From Pseudomonas sp. (lineage in GTDB: Bacteria > Pseudomonadota > Gammaproteobacteria > Pseudomonadales > Pseudomonadaceae), in NCBI GenBank assembly GCA_030656145.1, contig JAUSOF010000038.1:1-34140 (forward strand): a DNA stretch of 34,140 nt. Reading direction: 5' to 3'. The notes under the pieces are model-generated. The model saw only the letters and a list, made by a program, of their open reading frames with translations. It was not told the DNA's origin and did not search any database. Position numbers and translations under genes: made by a program. Shown here in pieces: positions 6,594 to 15,699 of this stretch. The stretch's first letter is position 1. Every line of letters begins with the position of its first letter.

Positions 6594-8251
6594 GCGTCGG
6601 CCCACTGCACGTAGCAGACGTCCACCGGCATGCCGTGCTCGGCGCAGAACGCCAGCCAGCGGCGCTGGTTGTCCTGCAGGCGGTCGCCGGGGCCTTTGAC
6701 CTCGATCATTCGGTAGCGCTGCTGCGCCGGCCAGAACTGGATCAGGTCGGGCATGCCGGCGCGGTTGGCCTTGATATCGTCCAGCAGGCGCAGGAACCAG
6801 GCCCGCAGGTGCGCTACCGGCAGGCAGTCGAGCGCCTGGTCCAGCAGCTCCCGGTCGAGCGCGGCCCAGAACACGAAGGGCGACTGGATGCCGTATTTGT
6901 CGGTATAGGTCTGGCGGATCACCTCTTTGTAGGCGTCTGAATCAAGCTGCGCCAGGCAGGCGCTGAACAGCTCGGCGCGGCGCGCCCGGAAATCGGCACT
7001 GAGCAGGTCCAGCGGGCGGCTCTGGAACGGATGGAAGAAGGCGCCTGGCAGTGGGGCAAAAATAGCCGGCCAGCAGAGCAGACCGAACAGGCTGCAGATC
7101 AGGCTGTTTTCGACATAGTGCACAGGTGCATCCGGTTCGCTCAGGTGCAGCTTGACCGCGTATTCGACGCTCTGTGCGACAGGCCGTGGCAGGCACAGGT
7201 CGAGACGGGCCGGCGCGGGCGGCTTCGGCTTGGGCGGTGGTGTCAGGCCGAGCTGACGGCTGAGGCGCGGCAGCATGCGTTCCAGGCCTTGCGCCTCGGC
7301 CTCGTTTTCCACTGCAGCGGCGGCCTGGCTGGCCAGTGAGTGGGCTTCGGCGGTACGCCCCAGGCGCTCCAGCATGCGGATGCGCCGCAGGCGGGCACCG
7401 GCAAATTGGCACTCGGCATAGCAGGTCAGGGCGTGTTCCAGTTCGCCGGCGCGCTCCATGTGCTGGCCCAGGCGAAACAGCAGCTTGGCCCGGCGCATGC
7501 TGAGAAAGGCGGTGCTGCAGTCCAGCGCGGCGATCTGTTGCAGCACCTCGGCGACCGGCTCGCCGGCCTCGCCACGTTCGCGGCAGCGCTGCAGCGCCAG
7601 GTAGCAGTCCACTTCTTCGCGCTGGCGAAATACCCTGGAGTCTGCACTCAGGGCGACCGGTTCGTAACGGAAGATGCCGAGATCGGCGAGGACGAACTCC
7701 GACCAGTCCTGCTGCAGGTTGCCGAAAAACATCAGGCGCAGGCGTTCGCAAAGCGGATCGATGGCCACGCTATAAATATGCTCGTCCAGCCGTGGGCACC
7801 AGGCGGCGAAGCTGCGGGCTTCGTTGTGCTCAGCGGCCAACTGAGCGAGCAGTTCGGGTTTCTTCAAGGTTTTGTGCGCGCGTGCGTCGAAGGTGTCGAG
7901 CAGCTCCTCCTTGCGCAGCAGCTCGAACAGCTCCGCCAGTGCCAGCTCGGCGTCATGTCGGATCCATCCAGCGTCGAGCAGCGGCCGGGCAGCCTGCTGC
8001 GGGCAACCGATTTCCACATAAGCCAGTTTGCTGGCGCGAAAGTGTCTGCCCTTGCGCATGATCATCCGCACCAGCAAGGCCTGGCTGGGCAGCGCCAGTT
8101 CACCGAAGCGCTGCAGGAATGCCTGCTCCTCGGCCAGCAACAGGTCGTGATGACGCTCCCGGAGCCAGGCCAGGGCTTTGTGGAAGTTGGACAGGTAATA
8201 CAGGCTGGGGTCGAGCTGAGGCTGCATGGGGAAACCGAATACTGTTTGCAT
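6590..8251 (-). CDS. FAN1-type VRR-NUC nuclease
   Basis: The 553-aa protein ends in a VRR-NUC domain: GMPDL (D about 502), then MIEVKGPGDRLQDNQRRW (E about 517, K about 519), the PD-(D/E)XK-like active site of FAN1 and bacterial relatives. The middle region is helical and repeat-like, as in the FAN1 SAP/TPR-like part. Bacterial FAN1 (structure known for P. aeruginosa) cleaves 5' flaps and supports interstrand-crosslink repair. Start is uncertain: ATG 8251 lies inside the LexA box and no ribosome site precedes it; ATG 8227 (MQPQLDPS) also lacks a clear one. The gene heads a two-gene operon with the Rad3/XPD-type helicase, coupled by ATGA. Confidence 0.88.
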   Translation of the reverse strand: MQTVFGFPMQPQLDPSLYYLSNFHKALAWLRERHHDLLLAEEQAFLQRFGELALPSQALLVRMIMRKGRHFRASKLAYVEIGCPQQAARPLLDAGWIRHDAELALAELFELLRKEELLDTFDARAHKTLKKPELLAQLAAEHNEARSFAAWCPRLDEHIYSVAIDPLCERLRLMFFGNLQQDWSEFVLADLGIFRYEPVALSADSRVFRQREEVDCYLALQRCRERGEAGEPVAEVLQQIAALDCSTAFLSMRRAKLLFRLGQHMERAGELEHALTCYAECQFAGARLRRIRMLERLGRTAEAHSLASQAAAAVENEAEAQGLERMLPRLSRQLGLTPPPKPKPPAPARLDLCLPRPVAQSVEYAVKLHLSEPDAPVHYVENSLICSLFGLLCWPAIFAPLPGAFFHPFQSRPLDLLSADFRARRAELFSACLAQLDSDAYKEVIRQTYTDKYGIQSPFVFWAALDRELLDQALDCLPVAHLRAWFLRLLDDIKANRAGMPDLIQFWPAQQRYRMIEVKGPGDRLQDNQRRWLAFCAEHGMPVDVCYVQWADA

Positions 8252-8257
8252 ATACAG
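8242..8257 (-). promoter_or_regulatory. LexA (SOS) box over the fan1 start
   Basis: On the minus strand the sequence reads CTGTATATGCAAACAG, a 16-base match to the LexA pattern CTG-N10-CAG with an A+T-rich core. The putative ATG at 8251 is inside the box. A repressor here would block initiation or early elongation, so the nuclease-helicase operon should be induced by DNA damage. As I recall, a Rad3-type helicase operon belongs to the P. aeruginosa LexA regulon. Confidence 0.75.
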
Positions 8258-8609
8258 ATATCAGCGCAGCGCGTGCTTTGCAACGAGCAGATGCTAGGCG
8301 GTGATTTGCTTTAGCCCGGCGCCGTTGAATATGCAGCATTGAAGGGCTGGAATGGATCGCCGCCGACCCCTCTCATTGCTGCAGCAGGCAGCCTATAAAA
8401 AGGCGCTGTCCCAATCGCGTGTTGCATGGGAGATTCAGGCCTAAGCCCTTTTCGCATAGCTGGCAACGGGTAGGGTGACGCGGGGCCGCCCAGGCCGTGC
8501 GCACCAACGCAGGCAACGAACACGGGTGCGCACGGCGCACCCTACAGACCCGGATCACCTCAAATGCTGTGGCGATAACTGAACGCAACACGCTATTGCT
8601 ACACAGCCA
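8258..8609. other. non-coding spacer with dispersed repeat
   Basis: This spacer separates the fan1 start from the rhlB terminator and holds no convincing gene. It must contain the fan1 operon promoter (minus strand), though no clear -35/-10 pair stands out. Its right half has a G+C-rich repeat related to one at 27357-27390 and an 8-bp perfect hairpin, described separately. Confidence 0.6.
8472..8545. repeat. G+C-rich dispersed repeat with hairpin
   Basis: Bases 8472-8506 (AGGGTGACGCGGGGCCGCCC... then AGGCCGTGCGCACCA) recur in inverted orientation at 27357-27390 with one indel and one or two mismatches. Next to it GGGTGCGC (8524-8531) pairs perfectly with GCGCACCC (8535-8542) over a 3-base loop. 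I recall GTAGGGTGCGCCGTGCGCACC-like elements in several Pseudomonas intergenic regions. Confidence 0.65.
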
Positions 8610-8641
8610 ATAAAAAAGGCGAAGCCGCTGGGCTTCGCCTG
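8610..8641 (-). terminator. rho-independent terminator of rhlB
   Basis: On the minus strand AGGCGAAGCC (8640-8631) pairs with GGCTTCGCCT (8626-8617) around a 4-base loop, followed by a T-run (A-run at 8612-8617 on the plus strand). It lies 19 bases past the rhlB stop codon. Confidence 0.9.
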
Positions 8642-8659
8642 TTTCTTGTAGCGTCGCGC

Positions 8660-10126
8660 TTAGTGCTTGTGCGGCACCGGTTTGAGCAGCACTTCTGGTG
8701 GCATCTCGCAGTCGATCTTGCGCCCCAGCAGTTGTTCAATCGGTGGCAGGGCGTAGGCGTCGTTTTCACTGGCGAAGCTGATCGAGGTGCCACTGGCGCC
8801 GGCACGGCCGGTACGCCCGATGCGGTGCACATAGTCGTCCGGCAGGTCCGGCAGGGTGTAGTTGATCACGTGGCTGATGGCGTCGACGTGAATCCCGCGG
8901 CCCGCTACGTCGGTGGCGACCATCACCCGGATCTTGCCTTCGCGGAAGCCTTCCAGGGCGCGGATGCGCTTGTGCTGCGGCACGTCGCCGGACATCTGCA
9001 CGGCGCTGATACCGTCGCGGGTCAGGCGTTCTTCGATGCGCCGCACTTCGTCCTTGCGGTTGGCGAAGACCATCACCCGAACCCAGTCGTTCTGCGCGAT
9101 CAGGTTATACAGCAGCTTGTACTTGTCGCTGGAAGCGACCATGTAGACGTGCTGCTCGACGGTGTCGCTGGCGACGTTGTCCGACTCGATCTCGACGATA
9201 GCCGGATCGGTGGTCCACTGCTTGGCCAGGTTCATCACGTCTTCGGTGAAGGTGGCGGAGAACAGCAGGGTCTGACGCTCGTTCTTCGGTGGGGTCTGGC
9301 GGATGATCTGCCGCACCTGGGGGATAAAGCCCATGTCGAGCATGCGGTCAGCTTCGTCGAGCACCATCACCTCGACCATGTCCAGGTGCACTTCGCCGCG
9401 CTGGTTGAAGTCGAGCAAACGGCCCGGAGTCGCTACCAGGATGTCGCAATAGCGCGACTCAAGCAGTTTGAGCTGTTTGTCGAAGTCCATGCCGCCGACG
9501 AAGCTCATCACGTTGAGCCCGGTGTATTTGGTCAGGTCCGCGGCGTCCTTGGCGATCTGCACCACCAGTTCGCGGGTTGGCGCGATGATCAGCGCGCGCG
9601 GCTCGCCCATGTAGCGCTCTTTCGGCGGTGGGGTCTGCTGGAGCTGGGTGATGATCGAGACCAGAAAGGCGGCGGTTTTGCCAGTACCGGTCTGAGCACG
9701 GCCAATCGCGTCTTGGCCCTTGAGGGTGAAGCCCAGCACCTGTGCCTGGATCGGCGTGCAGTAGGGAAAGCCTAGGTCGTGAACCGCATGCATCAGCTCG
9801 GGAGAGAGCTTGAAATCATGGAAGCGGGTCTTGCCTTCGGCCGGCTCGACCGCGAAGTCTTCCAGCTTCCAGGTGTCGACCGGTTTGGCTGCACGCTGGC
9901 GCCGGGGTTTGTCGGTCTTGACGGTTGATTTTTCTGGGTTGCCCGCTACCGCAGATCCGCTGTCGGTATCGCTGGCCGCAGTCTGGGGCTTGGCCGGGCG
10001 GCTGGATTGCTGGTGGTGGGTGTCGCCGCTATGGGGCGTGGTTGGCGAAGCAGACGTGCTAGTTGGGCTGGGCTGCTCGCCCTCGGCTTTGCCGAACATT
10101 TTCTTGAGTGCTTTGAGCACGGTCAT
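8660..10126 (-). CDS. rhlB: DEAD-box ATP-dependent RNA helicase RhlB
   Basis: The 488-aa protein has all DEAD-box motifs: Q-motif (F105...PIQ about 125-127), Walker A AQTGTGKT (144-151), PTRELV, DEAD (257-260), SAT, and [10 protein letters not shown] near the C-terminus. Residues 1-85 are a disordered Ser/Thr/Pro/Gln-rich tail ending in a basic patch (KPRRQRAAK), an extension typical of pseudomonad RhlB. RhlB unwinds structured RNA and in many bacteria joins the RNase E degradosome in the cytoplasm. It is monocistronic, with its own terminator. The start codon has only a weak ribosome site (GACGAG just before ATG 10126). The symbol follows usage in Pseudomonas; assignment among DEAD-box paralogues (RhlB/RhlE) rests on overall resemblance. 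Confidence 0.85.
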   Translation of the reverse strand: MTVLKALKKMFGKAEGEQPSPTSTSASPTTPHSGDTHHQQSSRPAKPQTAASDTDSGSAVAGNPEKSTVKTDKPRRQRAAKPVDTWKLEDFAVEPAEGKTRFHDFKLSPELMHAVHDLGFPYCTPIQAQVLGFTLKGQDAIGRAQTGTGKTAAFLVSIITQLQQTPPPKERYMGEPRALIIAPTRELVVQIAKDAADLTKYTGLNVMSFVGGMDFDKQLKLLESRYCDILVATPGRLLDFNQRGEVHLDMVEVMVLDEADRMLDMGFIPQVRQIIRQTPPKNERQTLLFSATFTEDVMNLAKQWTTDPAIVEIESDNVASDTVEQHVYMVASSDKYKLLYNLIAQNDWVRVMVFANRKDEVRRIEERLTRDGISAVQMSGDVPQHKRIRALEGFREGKIRVMVATDVAGRGIHVDAISHVINYTLPDLPDDYVHRIGRTGRAGASGTSISFASENDAYALPPIEQLLGRKIDCEMPPEVLLKPVPHKH

Positions 10127-10257
10127 CTCGTCAATTGGTTAAGGAGTGAACGGTTGCCAGTGTAAAGCAAGAAGCCGGTGCGGCGTAGTGTCATGGCGGG
10201 TGGGTGCAGCCGGCAGCACTGGGCGCATCCTTGCGCCTGTGTTGCCTTTAGTCTGGG

Positions 10258-10974
<717 letters not shown>

Positions 10975-11078
10975 TTAGTGCACCTGAACATTCAGTGAGT
11001 GGCTAATCTGTGAACAAGATGTCGCAAGGTTACAAGTTTTGCTCTTGACCTGTCCGTATGGTGATAAAGGCGAGGCTT

Positions 11079-11094
11079 TGGTACGGGCCTTGCT
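11079..11094 (+). promoter_or_regulatory. sigma-54 (RpoN) promoter of aapJQMP
   Basis: TGGTACGGGCCTTGCT fits the consensus TGGYACR-N4-TTGCW at every position: GG at 11080-11081 and GC at 11092-11093, spaced by exactly 10 bases. Transcription would start near 11105. RpoN control fits an amino-acid uptake operon under nitrogen regulation. An enhancer-binding protein site was not identified. Confidence 0.8.
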
Positions 11095-11395
11095 ATAACC
11101 AACCGGGACTGATGCTGTAGCCCGGGCCGGTAACACTATTACCAAACCGGGTATGGAACAGACGGGAAGCCATTTGATGGAGGTTTCCACAAGGCTCGTC
11201 AAGCGCTGCATGTTTGACGATAAGCGAATCGCTATCCGTCTCTAGCCCATTCGACCAATGGGCGAGTAAGTGCTTTAGATGGCCGATCAAACAACCGGCT
11301 ACTAGACTCTTGCTGAGGTCTGATCCCCGGTTGATCGTGTTGCTGCCGATACGATCAACGTGCCCCAAAAGGGTACGGAAGTAGGGCCGAGACTC

Positions 11396-11414
11396 CAAAC
11401 ACAACAAAAGCAAC
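11396..11414 (+). promoter_or_regulatory. A-rich Crc/Hfq-like (CA) motif before aapJ ribosome site
   Basis: CAAACACAACAAAAGCAAC lies directly upstream of the ribosome site CTGGAGG. Hfq with Crc represses translation in Pseudomonas by binding AANAANAA-like tracts in such positions, and I recall aapJ among Crc targets. The match to the strict motif is partial. Confidence 0.5.
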
Positions 11415-11425
11415 TGGAGGTTTTA

Positions 11426-12454
11426 ATGAAGATGGTGAAATCCACTCTGGCTATTCTGACTACCGCAACCGTTCTGGGTGTCAGCGGCTTCGTTCACGCG
11501 GGCTCGACCCTGGACGCGGTACAGAAGAAAGGTTTCGTTCAGTGCGGTATCAGCGATGGTCTGCCTGGCTTCTCCTACGCCGATGAAAAAGGCAACTATT
11601 TCGGCCTTGACGTGGATGTATGCCGCGCAGTGGCAGCTGCCCTGTTTGGCGATGCGACCAAGGTCAAATACAGCCCGTTGACTGCCAAGGAGCGCTTCAC
11701 CGCGCTGCAATCCGGCGAAGTCGATGTGCTGTCGCGTAACACCACCTGGACCAGCTCGCGCGACTCCGGCCTGGGCCTGAACTTCGCCGGCGTAAACTAC
11801 TACGACGGCCAAGGCTTCCTGGTTAACAAGAAGCTGGGTGTCACCAGCGCCAAGGAACTCGACGGCGCAACTGTCTGCATCCAGGCAGGTACCACCACCG
11901 AGCTGAACCTCTCCGACTACTTCCGCTCCAACGGCATGAAGTACACCCCGATTACTTATGATACTTCCGACGAGAGCGCCACATCGGTTGAAGCTGGCCG
12001 TTGCGACGTACTGACCTCCGACCAGTCGCAACTCTACGCACAGCGTATCAAGCTGGCCGATCCGCAGGCTTACGTGGTTCTGCCGGAAGTGATTTCGAAA
12101 GAGCCGCTGGGTCCGGTCGTGCGTCAGGGTGACGACGAGTGGTTCAACATCGTGCGCTGGTCGCTGTTCGCCATGGTCAACGCCGAAGAACTGGGTCTCA
12201 CCTCGGCTAACGTTGAAGAGCAGGCTAAATCCACCAAGAACCCGGATGTTGCACGACTGCTGGGTGGCGAAGGTGAGTTCGGCAAGGATCTGAAACTGCC
12301 GAAAGACTGGGCCGTACAGATCGTCAAGCAAGTTGGCAACTACGGTGAAAGCTTCGACCGCAACGTTGGTGCAGGCAGCGATCTGAAGATCGAGCGTGGC
12401 CTCAACGCCCTGTGGAACAAAGGTGGTCTGCAATACGCACCGCCAGTGCGCTGA
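11426..12454 (+). CDS. aapJ: periplasmic general L-amino-acid-binding protein AapJ
   Basis: The 342-aa solute-binding protein (SBP family 3) has a signal peptide cleaved after about residue 25 (MKMVKSTLAI...GFVHA^GSTLD). It continues with the family signature GFSYADEKGNYFGLDVDVCRAVAAALFGD and an R-F-T-A-L-Q-S-G-E-V-D stretch. AapJ captures L-glutamate, L-aspartate, their amides and other polar amino acids in the periplasm and delivers them to AapQM. Start 11426 follows CTGGAGG by 5 bases. First gene of aapJQMP; two hairpins separate it from aapQ, which should keep this protein in excess. Regulation: sigma-54 promoter and possible Crc/Hfq translational control. Confidence 0.95.
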   Translation: MKMVKSTLAILTTATVLGVSGFVHAGSTLDAVQKKGFVQCGISDGLPGFSYADEKGNYFGLDVDVCRAVAAALFGDATKVKYSPLTAKERFTALQSGEVDVLSRNTTWTSSRDSGLGLNFAGVNYYDGQGFLVNKKLGVTSAKELDGATVCIQAGTTTELNLSDYFRSNGMKYTPITYDTSDESATSVEAGRCDVLTSDQSQLYAQRIKLADPQAYVVLPEVISKEPLGPVVRQGDDEWFNIVRWSLFAMVNAEELGLTSANVEEQAKSTKNPDVARLLGGEGEFGKDLKLPKDWAVQIVKQVGNYGESFDRNVGAGSDLKIERGLNALWNKGGLQYAPPVR

Positions 12455-12461
12455 TCGTCTT

Positions 12462-12536
12462 TGCCGGCACCCCGTTCTGGGGCGCCGGCATGTTCTAGAT
12501 GACCTGAACCCCATGCCCGCTAATGCGGGCATGGGG
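12462..12536 (+). other. two intercistronic hairpins between aapJ and aapQ
   Basis: The first hairpin pairs TGCCGGC (12462-12468) with GCCGGCA (12484-12490), with an inner CCCC/GGGG. The second is a perfect 12-bp stem: CCCCATGCCCGC (12509-12520) with GCGGGCATGGGG (12525-12536) over a TAAT loop. No proper T-run follows, so they are more likely 3'-end stabilisers or partial terminators that raise binding-protein over permease expression. Confidence 0.75.
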
Positions 12537-12553
12537 CTTCCTTGAGGGCTCTT

Positions 12554-13738
12554 ATGCAAACTCCTGCAAATGTCTCGCGCCCACGCGGATCGGTCTGGAC
12601 CGACCCCAAAGTGCGCGCCTGGCTATTCCAGATCATTGCCGTTATTGCCATTGTGGCGGTCGGCTGGTTCCTGTTCGACAACACCCAGACCAACCTCGAG
12701 AAGCGCGGGATTACTTCCGGCTTCTCCTTTCTCAACAACAGTGCCGGCTTCGGCATTGCGCAAAGCCTGATCGATTACAACGAAAGCCACAGCTATGGAC
12801 GGGTCTTCGTTGTCGGTTTGCTCAACACGCTGCTGGTGTCGGTGATCGGTATCATCCTGGCAACCATCCTGGGGTTTATCCTCGGTGTTGCGCGGCTGTC
12901 GCCTAATTGGTTGATCGGCAAGCTCGCTACCGTGTACATCGAGACGTTCCGTAATATCCCGCCGCTGCTGCAGATATTCTTCTGGTACTTCGCGGTAATG
13001 CTCTCGTTACCCGGCCCACGCGCTAGCCTGGATTTAGGTCAGACCTTCTTCCTTAATAGCCGCGGTTTGTATATGCCTTCCCCAAGCCCCTCGGAAAACT
13101 TTATCGGCTTTTTCGGCGCGGTGGTGGTGGCGATCATTGGCATCATATTGCTGTCGCGTTGGTCGAAGGCGCGATTCGAGTCCACTGGCAAGCTGTTCCC
13201 GGTGTCATTGGGTGCCGTGCCGTTGTTGTTGGTACTGCCCGGGTTGGCCGTGTTGCTGACCGGTAACCCGCTGCAATGGAGCACGCCGGAACTGACCGGC
13301 TTCAACTTCACCGGCGGTTGGGTGCTGATTCCCGAGCTGATGGCGCTGACTCTGGCATTGACCATCTATACCGCGGCGTTCATCGCCGAGAACGTTCGCT
13401 CCGGGATCATGGCGGTCAGTCATGGACAGACCGAGGCCGCCCGTTCTCTAGGCCTGCCGGCAGGTAAGACCCTGCGTTTGGTGATCCTGCCGCAGGCCCT
13501 GCGGGTGATCATTCCACCGTTGACCAGTCAGTACCTCAACCTGGCGAAGAACTCCTCGCTGGCGGCAGGTATCGGTTATCCCGACATGGTCTCGCTGTTT
13601 GCCGGCACGGTGCTCAACCAGACGGGGCAAGCCATCGAGGTGATTGCCATCACCATGAGTGTGTACCTGGCCATCAGCATCAGCATTTCCATGTTGATGA
13701 ATTGGTACAACAAGCGCATGGCGCTGATCGAACGCTAG
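12554..13738 (+). CDS. aapQ: amino-acid ABC transporter permease AapQ
   Basis: The 394-aa inner-membrane permease is of the HisM/AapQ type. The N-terminal membrane segment (about 30-45) is followed by a large extension with a periplasmic loop. The C-terminal block has the EAA motif that contacts the ATPase (GQTEAARSLGLPAGKTLRLVILPQALR, abbreviated EAARSLG...LPQALR). It pairs with AapM to form the channel for polar amino acids. Start 12554 has GAGG 7 bases upstream; the 4-residue longer start lacks one. Second gene of the operon, 10 bases before aapM. Confidence 0.93.
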   Translation: MQTPANVSRPRGSVWTDPKVRAWLFQIIAVIAIVAVGWFLFDNTQTNLEKRGITSGFSFLNNSAGFGIAQSLIDYNESHSYGRVFVVGLLNTLLVSVIGIILATILGFILGVARLSPNWLIGKLATVYIETFRNIPPLLQIFFWYFAVMLSLPGPRASLDLGQTFFLNSRGLYMPSPSPSENFIGFFGAVVVAIIGIILLSRWSKARFESTGKLFPVSLGAVPLLLVLPGLAVLLTGNPLQWSTPELTGFNFTGGWVLIPELMALTLALTIYTAAFIAENVRSGIMAVSHGQTEAARSLGLPAGKTLRLVILPQALRVIIPPLTSQYLNLAKNSSLAAGIGYPDMVSLFAGTVLNQTGQAIEVIAITMSVYLAISISISMLMNWYNKRMALIER

Positions 13739-13748
13739 AGGACAAGCC

Positions 13749-14846
13749 ATGAGCACGCATATTTTCAAACCCGATCTACCGCCACCGCTAATGAGCGTTG
13801 GCGTACTCGGTTGGCTGCGCGCCAACCTGTTCTCCAGCTGGTTCAACAGCCTGTTGACCCTGTTCGCCGCCTACCTGGTCTGGCTGATCGCGCCGCCGCT
13901 GATTCAGTGGGCGTTCATTAATGCCGACTGGGTGGGTACGACCCGCGCGGACTGCACCTCGGAAGGCGCTTGTTGGGTCTTTATCCAGCAGCGTTTTGGC
14001 CAGTTCATGTATGGCTTCTACCCGAGCGAACTGCGCTGGCGTGTCGACCTGACCCTGTGGTTGGCCGTTATCGGTGCTGCCCCGCTGTTTGTCTCGGCAA
14101 TGCCACGCAAGGCGTTGTATGGCCTGATTTTCCTGGTGGTCTATCCGCTGCTGGCGTTCTGGCTGCTGCACGGCGGTTTCTTCGGTTTGCGTGAGGTGTC
14201 TACCAGCCAATGGGGCGGCCTGATGCTGACCCTGGTGATCGCCGCCGTAGGTATTGCTGGTGCCTTGCCGCTGGGCGTGGTGCTGGCGCTCGGACGGCGT
14301 TCGGACATGCCGGCGATCCGGGTGATCTGCGTGACCTTCATCGAGTTCTGGCGCGGTGTGCCCTTGATCACGGTGTTGTTCATGTCGTCGGTGATGTTGC
14401 CGTTGTTCCTGCCGGAAGGCATGAGCTTCGATAAGCTGGTACGGGCACTGATCGGGGTGATCCTGTTTCAGTCGGCGTATATCGCTGAAGTGGTTCGCGG
14501 CGGCTTGCAGGCGATTCCCAAGGGGCAGTACGAAGCTGCTGCGGCCATGGGACTTGGCTACTGGCGGACGATGGGCCTGGTGATTCTGCCGCAAGCCATG
14601 AAGCTGGTGATTCCCGGCATCGTCAACACCTTCATCTCGCTGTTCAAAGACACCAGCCTGGTGATCATCATCGGTTTGTTCGACCTGCTTAACAGCATTA
14701 AACAAGCCACCACTGATCCGGCTTGGCTAGGCATGGCTACCGAAGGCTATGTATTTGCCGCCCTGGTTTTCTGGATTTTCTGTTTCGGCATGTCCCGCTA
14801 CTCCATGCATTTGGAACGTAAGCTGAACACTGGCCACAAGCGTTAG
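13749..14846 (+). CDS. aapM: amino-acid ABC transporter permease AapM
   Basis: The 365-aa inner-membrane permease is the partner of AapQ. It has several hydrophobic segments and the EAA motif [23 protein letters not shown] (key residues EAAAAMG and LPQA) near the C-terminus, where the coupling helix meets the AapP ATPase. The long inserted region between the first and later segments is typical of AapM. The ribosome site AGAGGA lies 6-7 bases before ATG. Spacing to aapQ (10 bases) and aapP (11 bases) shows one transcript. Confidence 0.93.
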   Translation: MSTHIFKPDLPPPLMSVGVLGWLRANLFSSWFNSLLTLFAAYLVWLIAPPLIQWAFINADWVGTTRADCTSEGACWVFIQQRFGQFMYGFYPSELRWRVDLTLWLAVIGAAPLFVSAMPRKALYGLIFLVVYPLLAFWLLHGGFFGLREVSTSQWGGLMLTLVIAAVGIAGALPLGVVLALGRRSDMPAIRVICVTFIEFWRGVPLITVLFMSSVMLPLFLPEGMSFDKLVRALIGVILFQSAYIAEVVRGGLQAIPKGQYEAAAAMGLGYWRTMGLVILPQAMKLVIPGIVNTFISLFKDTSLVIIIGLFDLLNSIKQATTDPAWLGMATEGYVFAALVFWIFCFGMSRYSMHLERKLNTGHKR

Positions 14847-14857
14847 GAGTTATTTCA

Positions 14858-15619
14858 ATGTCTGTAGCAAATAAACAAACCAGCGCTGAACCGATGATCC
14901 TGATGGAAGGCGTGCACAAGTGGTACGGCGAGTTCCACGTGCTCAAGGACATCAACCTGAACGTCAAGCAGGGCGAGCGTATCGTGCTCTGCGGCCCGTC
15001 CGGCTCCGGCAAGTCCACCGCCATCCGCTGCATCAACCGCCTGGAAGAGCACCAGCAAGGGCGCATTGTGGTTGATGGCACCGAACTGACCCATGACCTC
15101 AAGCACATCGAAGCGGTGCGCCGCGAAGTGGGCATGGTGTTCCAGCACTTCAATCTGTTCCCGCACCTGACCGTGCTGCAGAACTGCACCCTGGCCCCGA
15201 TGTGGGTGCGCAAGATGCCCAAGCGCCAGGCCGAAGAAGTCGCCATGCACTTCCTCGAGCGCGTACGCATTCCCGAGCAGGCCCTCAAGTACCCGGGGCA
15301 GTTGTCCGGTGGTCAGCAGCAGCGCGTGGCGATTGCCCGGGCGCTGTGCATGAAGCCGAAGATCATGCTGTTCGACGAACCAACCTCGGCGCTCGATCCG
15401 GAGATGGTCAAGGAAGTGCTGGACACCATGATCGGTCTGGCCGAAGACGGCATGACCATGCTCTGCGTGACCCACGAGATGGGTTTTGCCCGCACCGTGG
15501 CGAACCGGGTGATCTTTCTCGACAAGGGCGAGATCGTCGAGCAGGCTGATCCCGAAACCTTCTTCAACACCCCGCAGAACGAGCGCACCAAGTTGTTCCT
15601 CAGCCAGATCCTCCACTGA
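14858..15619 (+). CDS. aapP: amino-acid ABC transporter ATPase AapP
   Basis: The 253-aa ATP-binding subunit has Walker [10 protein letters not shown] (about 46-54), Q-loop [12 protein letters not shown] signature LSGGQQQR, Walker B IMLFDEP and switch His in CVTHEMG. It is of normal length for GlnQ/HisP-type ATPases and powers AapQM. The ribosome site TAGGAG sits 8 bases before the start. Last gene of aapJQMP, followed 14 bases on by a strong terminator. Confidence 0.95.
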   Translation: MSVANKQTSAEPMILMEGVHKWYGEFHVLKDINLNVKQGERIVLCGPSGSGKSTAIRCINRLEEHQQGRIVVDGTELTHDLKHIEAVRREVGMVFQHFNLFPHLTVLQNCTLAPMWVRKMPKRQAEEVAMHFLERVRIPEQALKYPGQLSGGQQQRVAIARALCMKPKIMLFDEPTSALDPEMVKEVLDTMIGLAEDGMTMLCVTHEMGFARTVANRVIFLDKGEIVEQADPETFFNTPQNERTKLFLSQILH

Positions 15620-15632
15620 GAGTGCTGCAGCC

Positions 15633-15666
15633 ATGAAAAAAGGAGCCTTTGGGCTCCTTTTTTCAT
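15633..15666. terminator. bidirectional rho-independent terminator
   Basis: ATGAAAAAAGGAGCC (15633-15647) pairs with GGCTCCTTTTTTCAT (15652-15666) over a 4-base loop. The A-run and T-run make it functional in both directions, so it serves aapP (plus) and xenB (minus, stop at 15700). Confidence 0.92.
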
Positions 15667-15699
15667 TTCATTGCGGCGGGTATGTCGCGCCCTGCAGCA

